Source: Conoideocrella luteorostrata
Lineage: Eukaryota; Ascomycota; Sordariomycetes; Hypocreales; Clavicipitaceae
Direction of reading: 5' to 3'
NCBI GenBank assembly: GCA_032433595.1
Contig: JASWJB010000004.1
Coordinates: 186,001-250,000 of the forward strand
DNA length: 64,000 bases
The notes under the pieces: generated by a model
Databases searched by the model: none
Seen by the model: the letters and a program-made list of their open reading frames with translations, nothing else
What the model was told of the DNA's origin: nothing
Part shown: positions 10,228-22,400 of the stretch, in pieces
Layout of the letters: every line of letters begins with the position of its first letter
Position numbering within the stretch: position 1 is the stretch's first letter
Translations under genes and position numbers: made by a program

Positions 10228-12313
10228 CTACCCAACCCGACACAGCCGTCCATCACCACGCGCCAGCCACCGCTCACTGCCAACGCATGGAGCGCACCAC
10301 AAAACATCCTCAGGATCAATGTGCCGCTTAATCTGCAGCAGCCGCTCGTAGTTTGCGCCCCAAAACGTCTCCTGCCAGTTGCGCTCAAATGGGAGAGCCT
10401 GCCATCGCGCCAGATTCGTCAGCGGCACTTTTTTCCATCACAAATGACACCCTCCGCGTCCTTACCTCGTTGATGTATGCGCCCGAGTCAGGCGTCAGGG
10501 CTCGCAGCGCTTCAAACGACTCATCCAAAGTCTTGACTGCTTCCCGGCTCGCCGTCTCATTAAACGGCTGGAACCCCCGCGCAGCAACTAGCCCCGCCAC
10601 GATTATTAGCATTCAATGTTCGCATACGGAGTAGAACTCTCCCCCCAAGACGAGCGCACAGGACAAAGATATGCAACTATGCAAGGCGAGGATGGGCAAA
10701 ACTTACGCGCATGCACATACGCCTTGCGCCATGCCGGGTTGACCGCATTCACGCCCGGTTTGGCAGCTTGCACGCCCTTGCCGCCGACCAGGAAAAACTG
10801 CACGCTGCCGATCGACTGCAAAGCGCTCCATAGCGCCTCGCCCAGCTCCTGCTCCGATCCTGTTAGTTTGTCTTCCGGAATCAACCTCGACACAAGCCAG
10901 AAGCTTCCTCCCGCGGTTCCTTGGTCGTGGTGCGTGTTGAACCACGCCGCGAACGAGGTGTACTCTGTAGTCGCTACACGGATATTTGCTCTGCCCTTCC
11001 ACCGCTGATGAAGCGTCTCGTTGAGCGGGCGCAAGATGCGTAGCGCGTCCTGCGCGGTTTGGTCTTGCAGGATCAGACTGCCCGCGATCGCTGCAATTGT
11101 GTCATTAGAGCCCGACGTGGCTGTGCCGGATGCAAAGCTGGGCATGCTGTTGCTGAGAAAAGTGTAGCCGGAGAGGCCGGCGTTCATGAGGTGCGTCGCT
11201 TGAGACGACACGTAGCCAATGTACTCTCGCAGCTGCGGATCGGACGCATGGGCATCCATTGCGAACTCGACGGCCGTGATCCTAGGCGACGCGTGCGTCT
11301 TCAGCGTCATGGACGTGATGACTCCAAATGTCGATCCGCCGCCCTGAACCTTCGTCTTAGCAAAGCAGCATCACACAGGCTGGGAGATAAACCTACACCA
11401 CGTAGCGCCCAGAACAGATCCCCGTCCCGATCCTCATTCACGTCGCGGATTCTGCCATCCGGCGTCACGACCTGGATCTGCAGCACGTTATCCGCCGCCA
11501 AGCCATACCGCGGCGCCAAGATCGAGTGGCCGCCGCCCGTCACGTATCCGCCTACAGAAACCGTTTTCGCACCACCCCCCACAATCGTCTGGTTGTATAC
11601 ATCTGTGAAATTATAGATGTCGCCGACGTGTGTTCCCGCACCGACCGTAGCTGCATTGCCAGCGATAATCCGGCCGGATCCTTCAAGCCTAAACTGGCCG
11701 GCATGATACAGCATGCCGTTCAAATACCGCGTCCAGATAGAGAGCGTGCCGGGCGCATTGGACCGGCCGATGTAGTCGTGGCCCGTACTCTTGACGTTGA
11801 TCAGCACTTTATGCGTGCGCGCTGCGTTGAATCAGCGTGAGAGGCGAGGCAGACTAAAGACGGGAGGCGAAGTGTCTTACCAAAATCGACAGCGTTTTTG
11901 ACATCTTCTGCACTCGTTGCGTTTACGACATACGCTGGGTACCCGGCAGGGCTACAGGGCGTCGCTTTATCCGGCAGGCACGTGAAGTTTGCAAATTGGT
12001 CCGTCATTACCGAAACCGGGTTCGATGCATGGAAATCATACGTCTTCCACGCTTTCGCGACATTGGAACACCGCGCATCGTCATAGTCGGTTTGGTCGGG
12101 GTGGCATACAGCGCCAGGAGGAACAGGACGAATGAGTTTACCGCCAAGCGTCTCGTTGAACTTTGACCATGCGTGGTTCGATGGCCAGTCGCTTGATCCG
12201 GGATACGTCTTACATGCTGGTGGTGGTGGTGGAGAAGTGCAGTGCGAGTTGGCCAACTCTGACAAAGACAAAACGGATAGGATAGCAAGCTGCGCTCGCT
12301 GGAGGATGGTCAT
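10228..12313 (-). CDS. Secreted FAD-linked oxidase, berberine-bridge-enzyme-like
   Basis: Five exons (12313-11881, 11821-11397, 11343-10707, 10587-10466, 10398-10228) give 595 residues. A signal peptide (about 1-22) is followed by a Cys/Pro-rich N-terminus and the PCMH-type FAD domain. His159 in KSTGHDYIGRS is the expected covalent FAD attachment residue. GAGTHVGDIY and VGGYVTGGGHS follow, with GGGSTFGVITS after the second intron. The C-terminal BBE module ends with ERNWQETFWGANYERL and KRHIDPEDVLWC. At the second flavin-linkage position of plant BBEs (Cys) there is Ala, in GGGAKTVSVGG, so flavinylation is probably through His only. These secreted oxidases act on alkaloids, sugars or phenolics; the substrate here is unknown. 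The fourth exon start (10587) is the least certain junction. Confidence 0.9.
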
Positions 12314-12387
12314 GATGAATTACTCCCCGTAGTACGGATAGTGAGCTGTATTGCGAAATGCTGGTGTAGACATACGCTATGTACACG

Positions 12388-12395
12388 TTTATATA
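12388..12395 (-). promoter_or_regulatory. TATA box candidate
   Basis: TATATAAA on the minus strand, 75 bp upstream of the oxidase ATG at 12313. Confidence 0.4.
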
Positions 12396-12398
12396 CAT

Positions 12399-14037
12399 AA
12401 ATATAAGCTGGTGGAAAGATGCCTACTATGTCTGCAGTCCGAATCTCTCCAGTTGCCGGCTTTGGCAGGATCGGCCCATCCCTGACCAAAGCCGGCGGCA
12501 TAGCCCCTCGTATTGCTCGGATCTACGCCATCGCGACAAAGCCATGCACACAGCCCACCCAGCTACGTTTTTTAGCGGATTAACTAAGGAGTAGTAGGCG
12601 ATCATCAACGGAGTCCCCACCACGTCGCGCCAGCCTAAGAGCCGCGCCACGCCCGCTAGTATTTGTAGGCTAGGTTATCAGCGGCCTCACGGTAGCCATA
12701 ATAAGGGAATACACTTCTATAAACTACAATAGGAGCTCGTGTTTCTAATACAACGTTAAGTGGTTAGTATTTTGTCAGGAAGAAAAGAGCACACCAAACG
12801 CCCACGATGAATGATACTGTTCGGTGTCAATTGATCAAATGGCCTGCACGCTTGGATTGTCGATATCACGTGGTGCGATTCAATTGCACAAGTGTGGTCA
12901 GAGTCGCAGTACAGGGTCGTAGGTCAAAGGTATAAGTCGGATTCGTAAGGCATCGGTTTGTTTCTCAATTAAGCTTATAGTCTTGTTTAATACATTTAAT
13001 CAGATGGTTCAGGTATTCATGTAATTAGTATCATGTAGCAATATGCATTCAAAGATAAAGTTAAAAAGCTCAAAAAGTTAACTTGCTTCACGAAGAAGGC
13101 ATAAGTTCTTTTTATCTAAGGGGAGCTACGTTAACTATAAATACACTGATCAAGGCTGACTAAAATCATCCTTGTCAAAGAAAATCCTCACTCCACGCAG
13201 CTACCCCGGGGGTGCTCCAATTCATGCACAAAGTATCCTCAAATAATTTTATAGCACAGAACTTAACGAGTTTAGTGAAACTACCAGAGATTAGCCCTAG
13301 TCTAGCGTTATAGAGACAAGCACGATTTTATCCCAGTTTCTAGATTTGTGCCTTTGGTATCTCTCTCTGTTAAATAAGAATTTCTCTTCGTGCATTCTTG
13401 AAAAAAGCTTAAATACCTACAGTTTCTCCTCTAATATTAAGATTTATTTACCGAGTAAATACCTAACCTTGTATTGAAGGTGATAGATGTTTTGTTCTTG
13501 ACAACTTGGCGTTAACTGCCTTCGCACGGAATTAGAACTAGCGAGGTAAGCTGTCAAACCCCCTCCCCTTGCCTCGTCCCAGAATTATCCCATCGAAGGG
13601 GACGAGGGGGCTCCGATCTTGTTCTGCCCCTAGTTACTCAGACCAGATGAAAGTTGACACAGTCTCGTGAAATTTGCGACGACTCAAAGGCAGTAACTAC
13701 CTGCGCCACAAATAATGAGTCTGTTGAATGCATGGACAATGTACCCTTTTTTCCGCGCTTAGATGGCTTTTCATGTCATGCAGTGAGGTCGTGGAAGGCA
13801 TATTCATCACAAATCAGCCAGATATCGGGTGCCTTTATCATGTGTCACCTTTGCTGCTTCTTTCCAGCGAGCGACGTCAACCTAGGAAAGTGCACAAATG
13901 CCATCCAAATCACGTGACCTTCAGAGTCATAAGGCTTCTTCCTCAGGAGCCTGACTAGCCTGGAGCGAAACACCCGATTCTGTATAGCGCAAGTGGGGCG
14001 CAACTTTTAAAACTGATTGATACTTCCTTCTCACAGG
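12399..14037. other. Gene-free stretch
   Basis: No frame with recognisable domains or splice support. The 12.9-13.5 kb part is AT-rich. Frames at 13654-13917 and 12426-12650 look random. Confidence 0.5.
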
Positions 14038-14195
14038 GCTAAGATCAGACTGCAACACATGCGCTCTAGTTTTAGGACTAGATCAGACTGTAACACATGC
14101 ACTTCTAGGTTTAGGGCTAGATCAGACTGCAACACATGCACTCTAGCTTTAGAGCTAGACCAGACTGCAACACATGCACTCTAGTTTTGAGGAGC
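14038..14195. repeat. Minisatellite, four copies of a ~38-bp unit
   Basis: The unit CTAGATCAGACTGCAACACA plus TGCACTCTAGTTTTAGGG repeats with CAGACTG at 14046, 14084, 14123 and 14161. Each unit has CTAG at both ends. Confidence 0.9.
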
Positions 14196-14257
14196 TTGGC
14201 ACTAGTCTGCTCGTTAGAAGTCCACAGTAATGCTACAAGCCGATCATCCATCACAAG

Positions 14258-14345
14258 TGAGCAGCTATGGAAGTGGTTTCCTAATGCAGCGATATTGTCC
14301 TTTTTTCTCTCTATCCAATTGACGAGGAATTAGACCTCTTCTTAT
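14258..14345 (+). repeat. Dispersed repeat, related to 19377-19465
   Basis: Shares ATCACAAGTGAGCAGCTATG, then TTGTCCTT, ACGAGGA and CCTCTT in the same order with 19377-19465. Origin unknown. Confidence 0.55.
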
Positions 14346-14813
14346 AGTTGGATTCCATCTACCAAGCTACGACGTCCGTGAATTCTCTCTCATGAAGCCG
14401 GAAGGCTTTATCGCACGATGTGTGGATGCCGCTCGTAGGCATCTTTCGTGGAGTGGATATTTTGTGACATCATGCGTCTAGATTCAAACTTCGCGCAGAT
14501 CAAGATAGCTTTGCTCAACCGGCCTTACCTCGGTGGCTGCCGCAAAGGCCAAAGAACCATCTCTTTGGGGCACCACGAAGCTACACTTTCGGACCATCGA
14601 CTTCGGAACAGTCGCACCAGTCCAATTTGTGTTTGCGAAACAGCTTTAACTGACCGGCTTGCCCATGCAAACCATCGGAAACGGATAACGGCGAAGCCGA
14701 GATGGCATCGTTTCTACTGGTCCTAACGGCGTCCTAAGAGATAGAACCTATCGGTATCGGAAAACGAATATTGGAAAATAGAAAAGAAAATGGAAGCAAA
14801 GTCAACGCCCAGG

Positions 14814-14819
14814 TATAAA
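14814..14819 (+). promoter_or_regulatory. TATA box candidate of the broken secreted-protein gene
   Basis: TATAAA 96 bp upstream of the ATG at 14910; the core promoter outlived the reading frame. Confidence 0.4.
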
Positions 14820-14909
14820 TGGGCATTGCCATCCCTCCATCGCTGACCTTTTTTTTTTTTTTTTGTCATCTCATCCTCTTTCTAAGCTTTCGAGGCAGCC
14901 TATCTCACA

Positions 14910-15519
14910 ATGCGTTTTGGAACCACAATTGCACTTATACAGGCCGTTATTGCCATTCAGGCAGTGGTCGCCACTCCTATATCCGGTGCCACCTTGGTCT
15001 CTGGTCGTCGTCGCGATGTCCTGCCAGCCGGGACCTCAGTATATATTCGGGTCCATGGAGAATATAACAAACGTCGTGATTATCTCCGAGCCAGAGGTTA
15101 CTAAGATAATACAATCGATGACGAGGAAGACCGTGGCTCGAAGGACGAGGATGTGAAACCCCATTATGATCATCAGCCAGTCGAGAGCGCGGATGTCAAG
15201 GTTAGGGCTTCTAGTCAAGATAACCAGGAAGGCCACAGCTCGAATGGCAAGGTTAAAAAGCCCAAACATGTTGATGAAAATTCCCAACCTGCCCCGCCGG
15301 TTCACTCCAGCATCTACTTCAGACAATTCGGAAGAAGCAAACGAAGTTGGAGAATAAGGCGACGCTCACTGGGGAGAGAACAAGAAGACTTCTCCTGGCT
15401 CGAAAAACCATGACCAAGACGAAGATGCCTCGTGTGCATTGGGTACCAAGAAGTCGTCCGAAATATCTGCACGTGCTCCACCAACACCAAAATCACAACC
15501 TATAGACGTTAACTTATAA
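14910..15519 (+). pseudogene. Small secreted protein gene, probably broken
   Basis: The ATG at 14910 starts a clear signal peptide (about 1-25, ending near VVATP) and a basic segment with dibasic Kex2-like sites (GRRRD, NKRRD). The frame stops at TAA 15102-15104, yet the same frame continues beyond it with 86 low-complexity, acidic/basic codons typical of a real protein (EEDRGSKDEDVKPHYDH). Near 15290-15310 the protein-like composition jumps by one base to another frame (STSDNSEEANEVGE), which meets TAA at 15355-15357 and then continues in frame (GSKNHDQDEDAS) to TAA at 15517-15519. I infer two nonsense changes and one frameshift. An alternative is an intron (GTATAT near 15039 to GAG near 15128 with a TACTAAG branch-like site), which would rescue only the first break. 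Confidence 0.55.
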
Positions 15520-16260
15520 ACTAAACGCCTCCTTATATTAAATCCGTTCTCGAAAGAGGCGAATTTTGGGAGAGTGAGGCAACACTAAGTACCCGCCCGA
15601 TATGCTTACGTTTAGGGAAGCGCCTAATCCTTACGAGCCTCGGGTGCGATAATTATTATGTCTGTACTTCAGGATATGTGCACACCTGCGCACTAACTAG
15701 TTGATCCCAAATGTGATAAAGACAATGCATTAAAGGAAATACGAGATAATACTAGCGGGAAAGTAGAAACGGAAGCCACGGGTTCGACGGAGTGATTCGA
15801 CGGAGCGAGAGGGACGAGTGTAGGTAGTGCAGGTTTGGATTAGGCGGTGATGGTATTGTAGAAATCTCTATAGCAGCGGGAGGCGCCTTACCCATGCAAA
15901 CAGGCGGTCGAAATCGGCAGCCAATTTGCAACGGCCGACTTTACTCTTAGTCCGCATTTTCTCACACATATACTTCATGCACACATGCACTCTGACGATT
16001 TATCCCAGCCCTTACCCCCTTTGCCCTAGACTTCTTCTCTCATTCGCCCCCGCTTGTTAGGCGAATAAGAAACACGCAGGGCTGTCTGTATCCCTGCCTG
16101 GGTTTTAGCTACCACAGGGTCGATGCGATAAACCCCCGGCTTCCTGGCTCTTGCCAGCGACTATAGTCGAGCACATACGCCTTGACGAGTGACTGCCCGA
16201 AAGTTGCACTAGCACCACTACGATACTCCGTATTGCGTACTTATTAGGCGGCTGTGTCGA
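15520..16260. other. Gene-free stretch
   Basis: No supportable gene. A TACTCCGTA word lies at 16225. Confidence 0.5.
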
Positions 16261-17082
16261 CATGGGCAGCACGAATATGCCGACCAAGGTCGTTTCTTCA
16301 GCCTGGACAACACCCTCTCAGACCATGACCATTCCGTTCGATCTGTGATTTCCGCTATCCAGAAGAAATACGCTCGTCTTGCAGGAATTAATCTCCAACA
16401 GCTTGCTCATACGTACGACACTACTCTTCAACAAAAATGATGAATACTTCGATAATAGAATCATTCTTGAAGAGTTAGATGCAAGGAAAACTCAGCTATT
16501 CTTGATTACTTGGGCCTGGCATTGAGCCAAACATCATGGAGATTAAGGAGTTCCTGGACACCTATAAGCCGGTATAACCAGGAGAATCGGAGAGCAGCAA
16601 CTGGAAATACCGAGGTGCTAACCCGATTGCGTGAATGTGGCCATCAGCTTGCCCTCATTACAAGCGCTCAAAACCAGGGCCAAGAAGCTAAGGCCAAGAC
16701 TATTGGAATATATCACCTTGTTATCGTATTATCACCTCAGAAGAGGTCGGATATCGCAAGCCCTATCGACACTTTTCAATTTGCTATCAAAGACCTAGGC
16801 CCCTCCCGCCAAGAATCTACAATCCACATGGTTGGCGATTGCATCGACGCAGATGTTAAGGGTGCATTGGACGCTGGAATCAGTCCTATTCTGTACTCTC
16901 CTATTTCTCAAGTCTCTTGTCGTCACTTTTGTTTGAAAAAGAATTACCCATCATTAGCCATATGAGTCGGCTGGCTGACCGTCTAGGCGTTGTCTCCCCG
17001 TCGATTCGAGCAGCACGAGCTTGTGATAATGTCGAAGACAGAACTGCTTCAGTCAAGGAGATCATTACCGTAGATAGCTAGA
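16261..17082 (+). pseudogene. HAD-superfamily hydrolase, multiply frameshifted
   Basis: Three frames taken in turn read as one haloacid-dehalogenase-like protein. HAD motif I, FSLDNTLSDHD, is at about 16297-16330. A second segment, NIMEIKEFLDTYKPV, ends at TAA 16574-16576. A third runs from NTEVLTRLRECGHQLALITSA (motif II with its ITS). A short segment in yet another frame, RIITSEEVGYRKPY (about 16727-16770, motif III region), is followed by motif IV, MVGDCIDADVKGALDAG, at about 16828-16880. The tail LLFEKELPIISHM needs a further frame change. At least four frame breaks and two stops make this a clear pseudogene. Intact relatives are cytoplasmic phosphatases or dehalogenases, so this says nothing about secretion. 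Confidence 0.75.
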
Positions 17083-18416
17083 TTCCGGAGGGACATTGAG
17101 AGAAAAATTGAGGTTGCTGGAGGCACCATATCAGTGCCTGAGGTAGCTAAATCAAAAGATTTTATAGGCGCTGGAAACTAATATTCAAACAAACTTTCAG
17201 AGAGTTCAAGAAGGGCAGAAAATATAGACCTTCAATCATCATTACTTTCCTCGTCAATCATTTCAATAAAATGGTTATGGCTATTTCTTTAGTGATATCA
17301 CACAAGCTAACCTGCATGAAGCATGTTTCCGATCAGTTGATGTCTCGACTCCACTTGCTAATTATATAGCCACCTGAGAGATCTGCGGATGAGTCGAGGT
17401 TTGTTTGGATTCAATCAAACTTATACATCCTTTTTTCAATGACGAGCATGAGAACCAAGTGTCCGCTTCGTACTGGTGGTCTTTCTTATCTTTAGGCAAG
17501 GAGTACGAGTAAATGTTAAGGCTCTCTAGGATGGTATCATTAGAGAATAAAGAGTCAATACTGTGATTTGGGAGGGCTTAGCTTTTACGCCCGATCATTG
17601 CGCAAAATCAGTTTAGCATGATTTATGCAAAGCAAAGGGGCTGAAATTTGCGAGATTTTCCCGAGTTGGGAAATTCTATTGTGCTCTTACTTCCCCGCAT
17701 ATGCACGTCGCCCACCCCGGTTCATCTAATCTTCTGAAAGGAGGGTTAGAAGTACGTGTTTTTTGGGAGTGTATACTCCCCTGGCCTCAGCCGGGGGTGT
17801 CATTCTCAGGGTTAACACATTCAAGACGCCAGCCCGGAGCAGCTATGGATCGGCCGGTCTGGAATGCAGGTGATAAGCATCCAGCCGGTGATACCTGGGG
17901 GTGGTTCTTTTGCCGTCTCCTGAAGCCACACTGGCCGATATTCCTGAAGTGTGACAAAAATTCGAGCTAGCCTACATATTTCTCGTTGAGCCCAGTATGC
18001 TGAAATTTTCCGTGAAAAGTCCTCGTGTCACTCTTTCAGTAAACTAGGCGGTTGTTTGCTCCACGTTAAGGACCATGGACTTGTATGTTCTGACTGCACA
18101 GATGACGCGTTCAAGGCAGTTCTTATGCATCGCGTCACTTGGCCAGTGCAACTCACGATCTACCGTATGCGATTATGAGAATGAATACGAGTTTCAATTA
18201 GTTTGATTTGCAGGCTTCACATGACCCTCAGGGTAGTGCTTATGTCGGCATTAAGCAGAATAGGAATATTCCGATCGAGCGACGCAGCTAGTTCTGATTG
18301 GTAATCGAACCGATAGCCCCAATATTATCCGGGGGTAGTCCAACTATAAGAATATGCCGCTCCGTCAGTAGGCCATCTCCTAAGCTAAAAGATTAGTTAG
18401 TAAACCACCCTTCACC
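17083..18416. other. Gene-poor stretch
   Basis: An 89-codon frame at 17701-17970 has no recognisable features. Nothing else seen. Confidence 0.45.
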
Positions 18417-18915
18417 ATGGTTTCCAAGGCAATCATCCTCGTGGCATTTGTTGCCGTGGTTGCAGCGACCCCAATCCAGGTAACGTTACCTGTCCCCTTG
18501 AGCGAAGTTGTTATTAACATTTGACAACTAGTCCACTCCAAAAAATACCGATGCACCCGATGGGGCAGCCTCCGAGCTCCTATACCCACTCACCAACAAT
18601 CCCCGCGAGGTTGATCCGAGGCGCGACACTTATGGGTTGGGAGGGTCCGCGGTCGATGGATGGCCGACTCACCCAGGTGGTGTAAGTTTTGTACCAAATG
18701 TGAATGCGTCTTTTTAAGAATACGCTATTATACTATTGAGCAAATTTCCGAGATATCTTCATACTATGCCACTTTAAAAAGCTCTGCATATATACTAAGC
18801 AAGAACGCTATGTATCACAGGCTACATGAAATGCATCATTCACGCCACTTGTGTGGACTTCACCTTTTGTTGGAATGGACAGTTGTCTGGACGCGTATCT
18901 GGACAAGATGCCTGA
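18417..18915 (+). CDS. Small secreted cysteine-containing protein (effector-like) 1
   Basis: Exons 18417-18479, 18532-18679 and 18821-18915 give 101 residues. The ATG (context CACCATGG) starts a signal peptide of about 18 residues (AFVAVVAATP). A Pro/Asp-rich middle carries a dibasic site in VDPRRDTYGLGG, and the last exon encodes a compact Cys segment, YMKCIIHATCVDFTFCWNG, with three cysteines. The second intron is uncertain: the strongest donor (GTAAGT at 18682) would put the last exon in a frame that stops at once, whereas GTGTAAGT at 18680 keeps the Cys-rich frame, which I prefer because a decayed copy at 23111 keeps the same reading frame. No known family recognised. Confidence 0.6.
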
Positions 18916-18949
18916 AGCAGGAAGGAAATAGCAAGGACTGGCCGGAAGA

Positions 18950-19075
18950 AGTATAAATGACGGGGTTTGTAAGGGTCTGTCCGAGGAGGAATTTCTCTTC
19001 TATCATCATCACACATCATCATACAATATCTATCAATATACATGAATTTGATCCCTTCAAACTGATTACAACCAC
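18950..19075 (+). repeat. TATA-bearing dispersed repeat, copy A
   Basis: Contains TATAAATGACGGGG, then GAGGAGGAA, TCATCATCACACATCATC, and ATCAATATACATGAATTTGA followed by a CCCTT pyrimidine tract. The same order is seen at 25641-25840, 53601-53821 and 61207-61352. It resembles a promoter/5' leader or the inner part of a solo LTR. Confidence 0.6.
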
Positions 19076-19376
19076 TTTTTATGACAAAAACACTATATTT
19101 TATAGTATAAAGCAGGCATATAATTATCCAATATGACACAATACATAGTCTAACTAGTGCCTACCCGCACCGGCTGCAGCTATTGTTGCTTTGTGCTTAC
19201 GAGTGGGCGGGCATTAACCTCGTCGCATGAATTTATTCATCAGGCCAAGAAGACAAGAAAGGAACCTAAAGCGGCAATATGTCCTCCTAGATGCATAATC
19301 AGCACTGCTCTAGAAACAAAGGCTGCATCAAATGGAAGTACAAGAGCTCCAACAGATACTCAGGAAGCGAAATATA

Positions 19377-19465
19377 TCACAAGTGAGCAGCTATGGATAT
19401 CTGAGGAGTGGAATTGTCCTTGTGTTCTACCTATTCTGAACGAGGAGACTAGTCCTCTTTATAGA
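19377..19465 (+). repeat. Dispersed repeat, related to 14258-14345
   Basis: Shares ATCACAAGTGAGCAGCTATG, TTGTCCTT, ACGAGGA and CCTCTT with the earlier copy. Confidence 0.55.
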
Positions 19466-22400
19466 TATATTCTATAACAAAATACTACTAAAACTGAGGC
19501 AGAAATGCAATAATACCTGTCTCCCACTGAGATCTAGGCTACAAATCCCTGCTCGACAGCGCTAGTCACCAAAAGCAGCGTATTTGACACTGTGATGTCT
19601 CACGGTGGCAGGAGCGAATTAAGTGCCTACCCTATTGTTGATGTGGACGAAGTATATTTTTTACGCAGTTTAGCGAGCCATGAATTTGTGTTTGATTTGT
19701 ATAGGGGAGTGTGAGAATAAATCCCGCTAGCTAGGTTAGTGAGGAAATGACTGCACAGCTGATCGAGATCGCTATCGGAAGTAACTGAAGTCGGTCACAG
19801 CCGAGGCCTATCTAAAATCTGCCTTCAACCTCGTTCGCCTTGAGGGTGATACACTTTATGGTAGCTGTGAGAGCCATCCCTAGCTCCACTGCAATTATGA
19901 CCATTAGCCACCGCACAGTTAGCTGTAATCACTGTAGAGGAAGTGCGTTAGCACTTAGTGACACAATAAACACCTTTACCTTGAGTTAGTTGCTATCCAA
20001 AGTCTCATATTTCGCCGACAATGCCCGCTCTCTACCGAAGTAGAATAATACTGAGAGACATAAATGAAGTTAAGTTCACTTCAATTTTTTTTTGACCCAC
20101 GACCCGCAGAACCTGAGCATGTCCTCCCGTCTCCAATCTTGGGGACGGGACTCTGGTCTTTCTTAAGACTACCCAAGTAGCAGAGTCGAAGGTATAGGCT
20201 GGGTTATGTCAACTTTACAACGCAAAAGATGACTAATGTTATCATTAAACACAACTGACCAAGGCACCATTGCCTACCCTAGGTGATCATAAAACCACGC
20301 TCAAAATACCAATAAGGATTCCGAGCGGCTGAATAATGCGTGGGGGTCCAGAGAGTTTAAGCTGTATGCCTAATGCAAATTCCATGGCGCCTGATGTAAA
20401 ATAACGCATCACAACACATTAATGGCATTTCGAAGTAGAGGGTCGCAATCACCTCAACCATAATTGTTGTACAAAGCCCTTTAGACAAACCAGACCAAGT
20501 CTCTATCGCAGACCACCCGCGGCGCAAATGCTCCATATTTGTGCCAGTATATATGAAGATATCATAGTAGCCTTGGCATCTCTGGGCGACAAGCGACGGC
20601 ATAGAGGTGGACGCCAGGGCCTATTGACACAATGTTCTCAGCAGGGGCGGAATGACTTGGAAGTGCCAAAATCCGTCTTCCCACATAAGCTATGTAAACT
20701 TGCTTGTTATTAGCAACTTCAATCCCATACTGAAATGCTATCACGGAGTTGGTGATGCTAAATACCGTGCTCGAAATAACAATTGTTTAAGATCGCTTGA
20801 CGTGAAAAGCCACAAGATCTTCTTCATATGAACCAAAACTCTTCTGGCTTGCCTTGTCCAGGTATGTAAGAGGGTTAAAAGAACCAGAGTGATATACAGT
20901 AAAGTGTATTCTCCTGAATCTCTTTAAGAGAAAGATTTTACATCAGTTAAAATCACTGCTGCCTGTCAATTCCAGCAAACTAGGCCCATCAATCAGTCAT
21001 TACTTCAGCATGATAGTGGGCACATCCAGGTAGAATAATAGAGTACCCAAGATCGTGAGCACTTCGTGGTTTGATACAGTGCTAGATCCTATCATAGCGG
21101 CTGACGTTACACATCGCCTCAATGGAGTAGCAGTGGGACGACCATGCCATTGGATGCTCTGGCCAAGCACCCACTCAGATGGCCTCGTTGCTCATTCTAA
21201 AAGCCATCAACGTGGTTGGAATAGTAAGTTATTTCCAACAGTCAATCCTATGAATCAAGGACCCGTCATATGACGATTGTTAAGGGGTACCGGTTGAAGG
21301 TTCCCTCATGATGATTAAGAAAATTTAACCAAATTGGCGAAGCCAAGATAATATAGTTTGGCGGTAGAAGAAAGAGACCACTAACAACCCAGTGGAACTA
21401 GCAATAATGAAATTATGAGTGTAATTAATAAATTTTTTTTTTTCAAGGCTTTATCCAATTATCCAATCCATCTAGTTGATGGGTGTCAGCCGGCGTATCT
21501 GCCATGGCTGCGGTTAGAAGTGATCCCATCACACCAACCGTAACCTTGACGCTCATGGCGCAACTTCGGTTAGCTGATTGTTCACAAGTAATGAATTGAA
21601 GAAAAAAAAAGCAATTTAATCAGAGAGCTGAAACTTTTTAACCAAAGAGCATCTTCTCAGACAGGACGAGAACTGGATAAATTTAGGGGATAGGCAGGCA
21701 TTCGTCTAATTCCTCTCCCATACCATCACCGCGCCATTATGGCCTGGAAATAATATGAGCCGACAGCCATCAGGTGAAAACACGGTCAAGCTTACTGAAT
21801 GTACATGACACTGAATGTTCCCCAGATAAGCTTCCCAACCCAGACACATGGCCGCTAAAGCAATCTAGGATACAGTTAAGCTACGTTACAGAGTTTGAAG
21901 TATTATGATTTAAGCTATTAAGTTGAACGATTATCACTATAAAAGCAGCTTTGATCACATTATTGTCGTCTTGAGCTCTCATTTCGCTTGAACTACTACG
22001 AACTTGCCCGTCGACAATTTGAAGAGTTTTCTCATTATTTCTGCGTGCTGTGTACGTATTTAAGACCATCCAAGGTTGCCGTTACGCAGAAGATTGAATA
22101 TTTTTTAAGGGCTAATTTTATCTAAATTCCTACAAATATTCTAGAAAATGCCCGCTCGTAGAGAATAATCAGAGGCCACATCTTCTTTCTGATGTAAAAA
22201 ATTAGTTCTATAATTTTATCATCTACCTCACTCAAACTTAGCAAATTAAGCAACTATTTATCATAAAAATTCCCTCATAAATACAAATCCATTTGGTGGT
22301 TGATGTGTTTTTAAGGCCGGACAAAGTGCGTTCAAAACATCTGTTCGCTGTATCCGCCCAAGGATAGTGTGGGTTGCATAGGGTTGTGCAATGATCTAGA

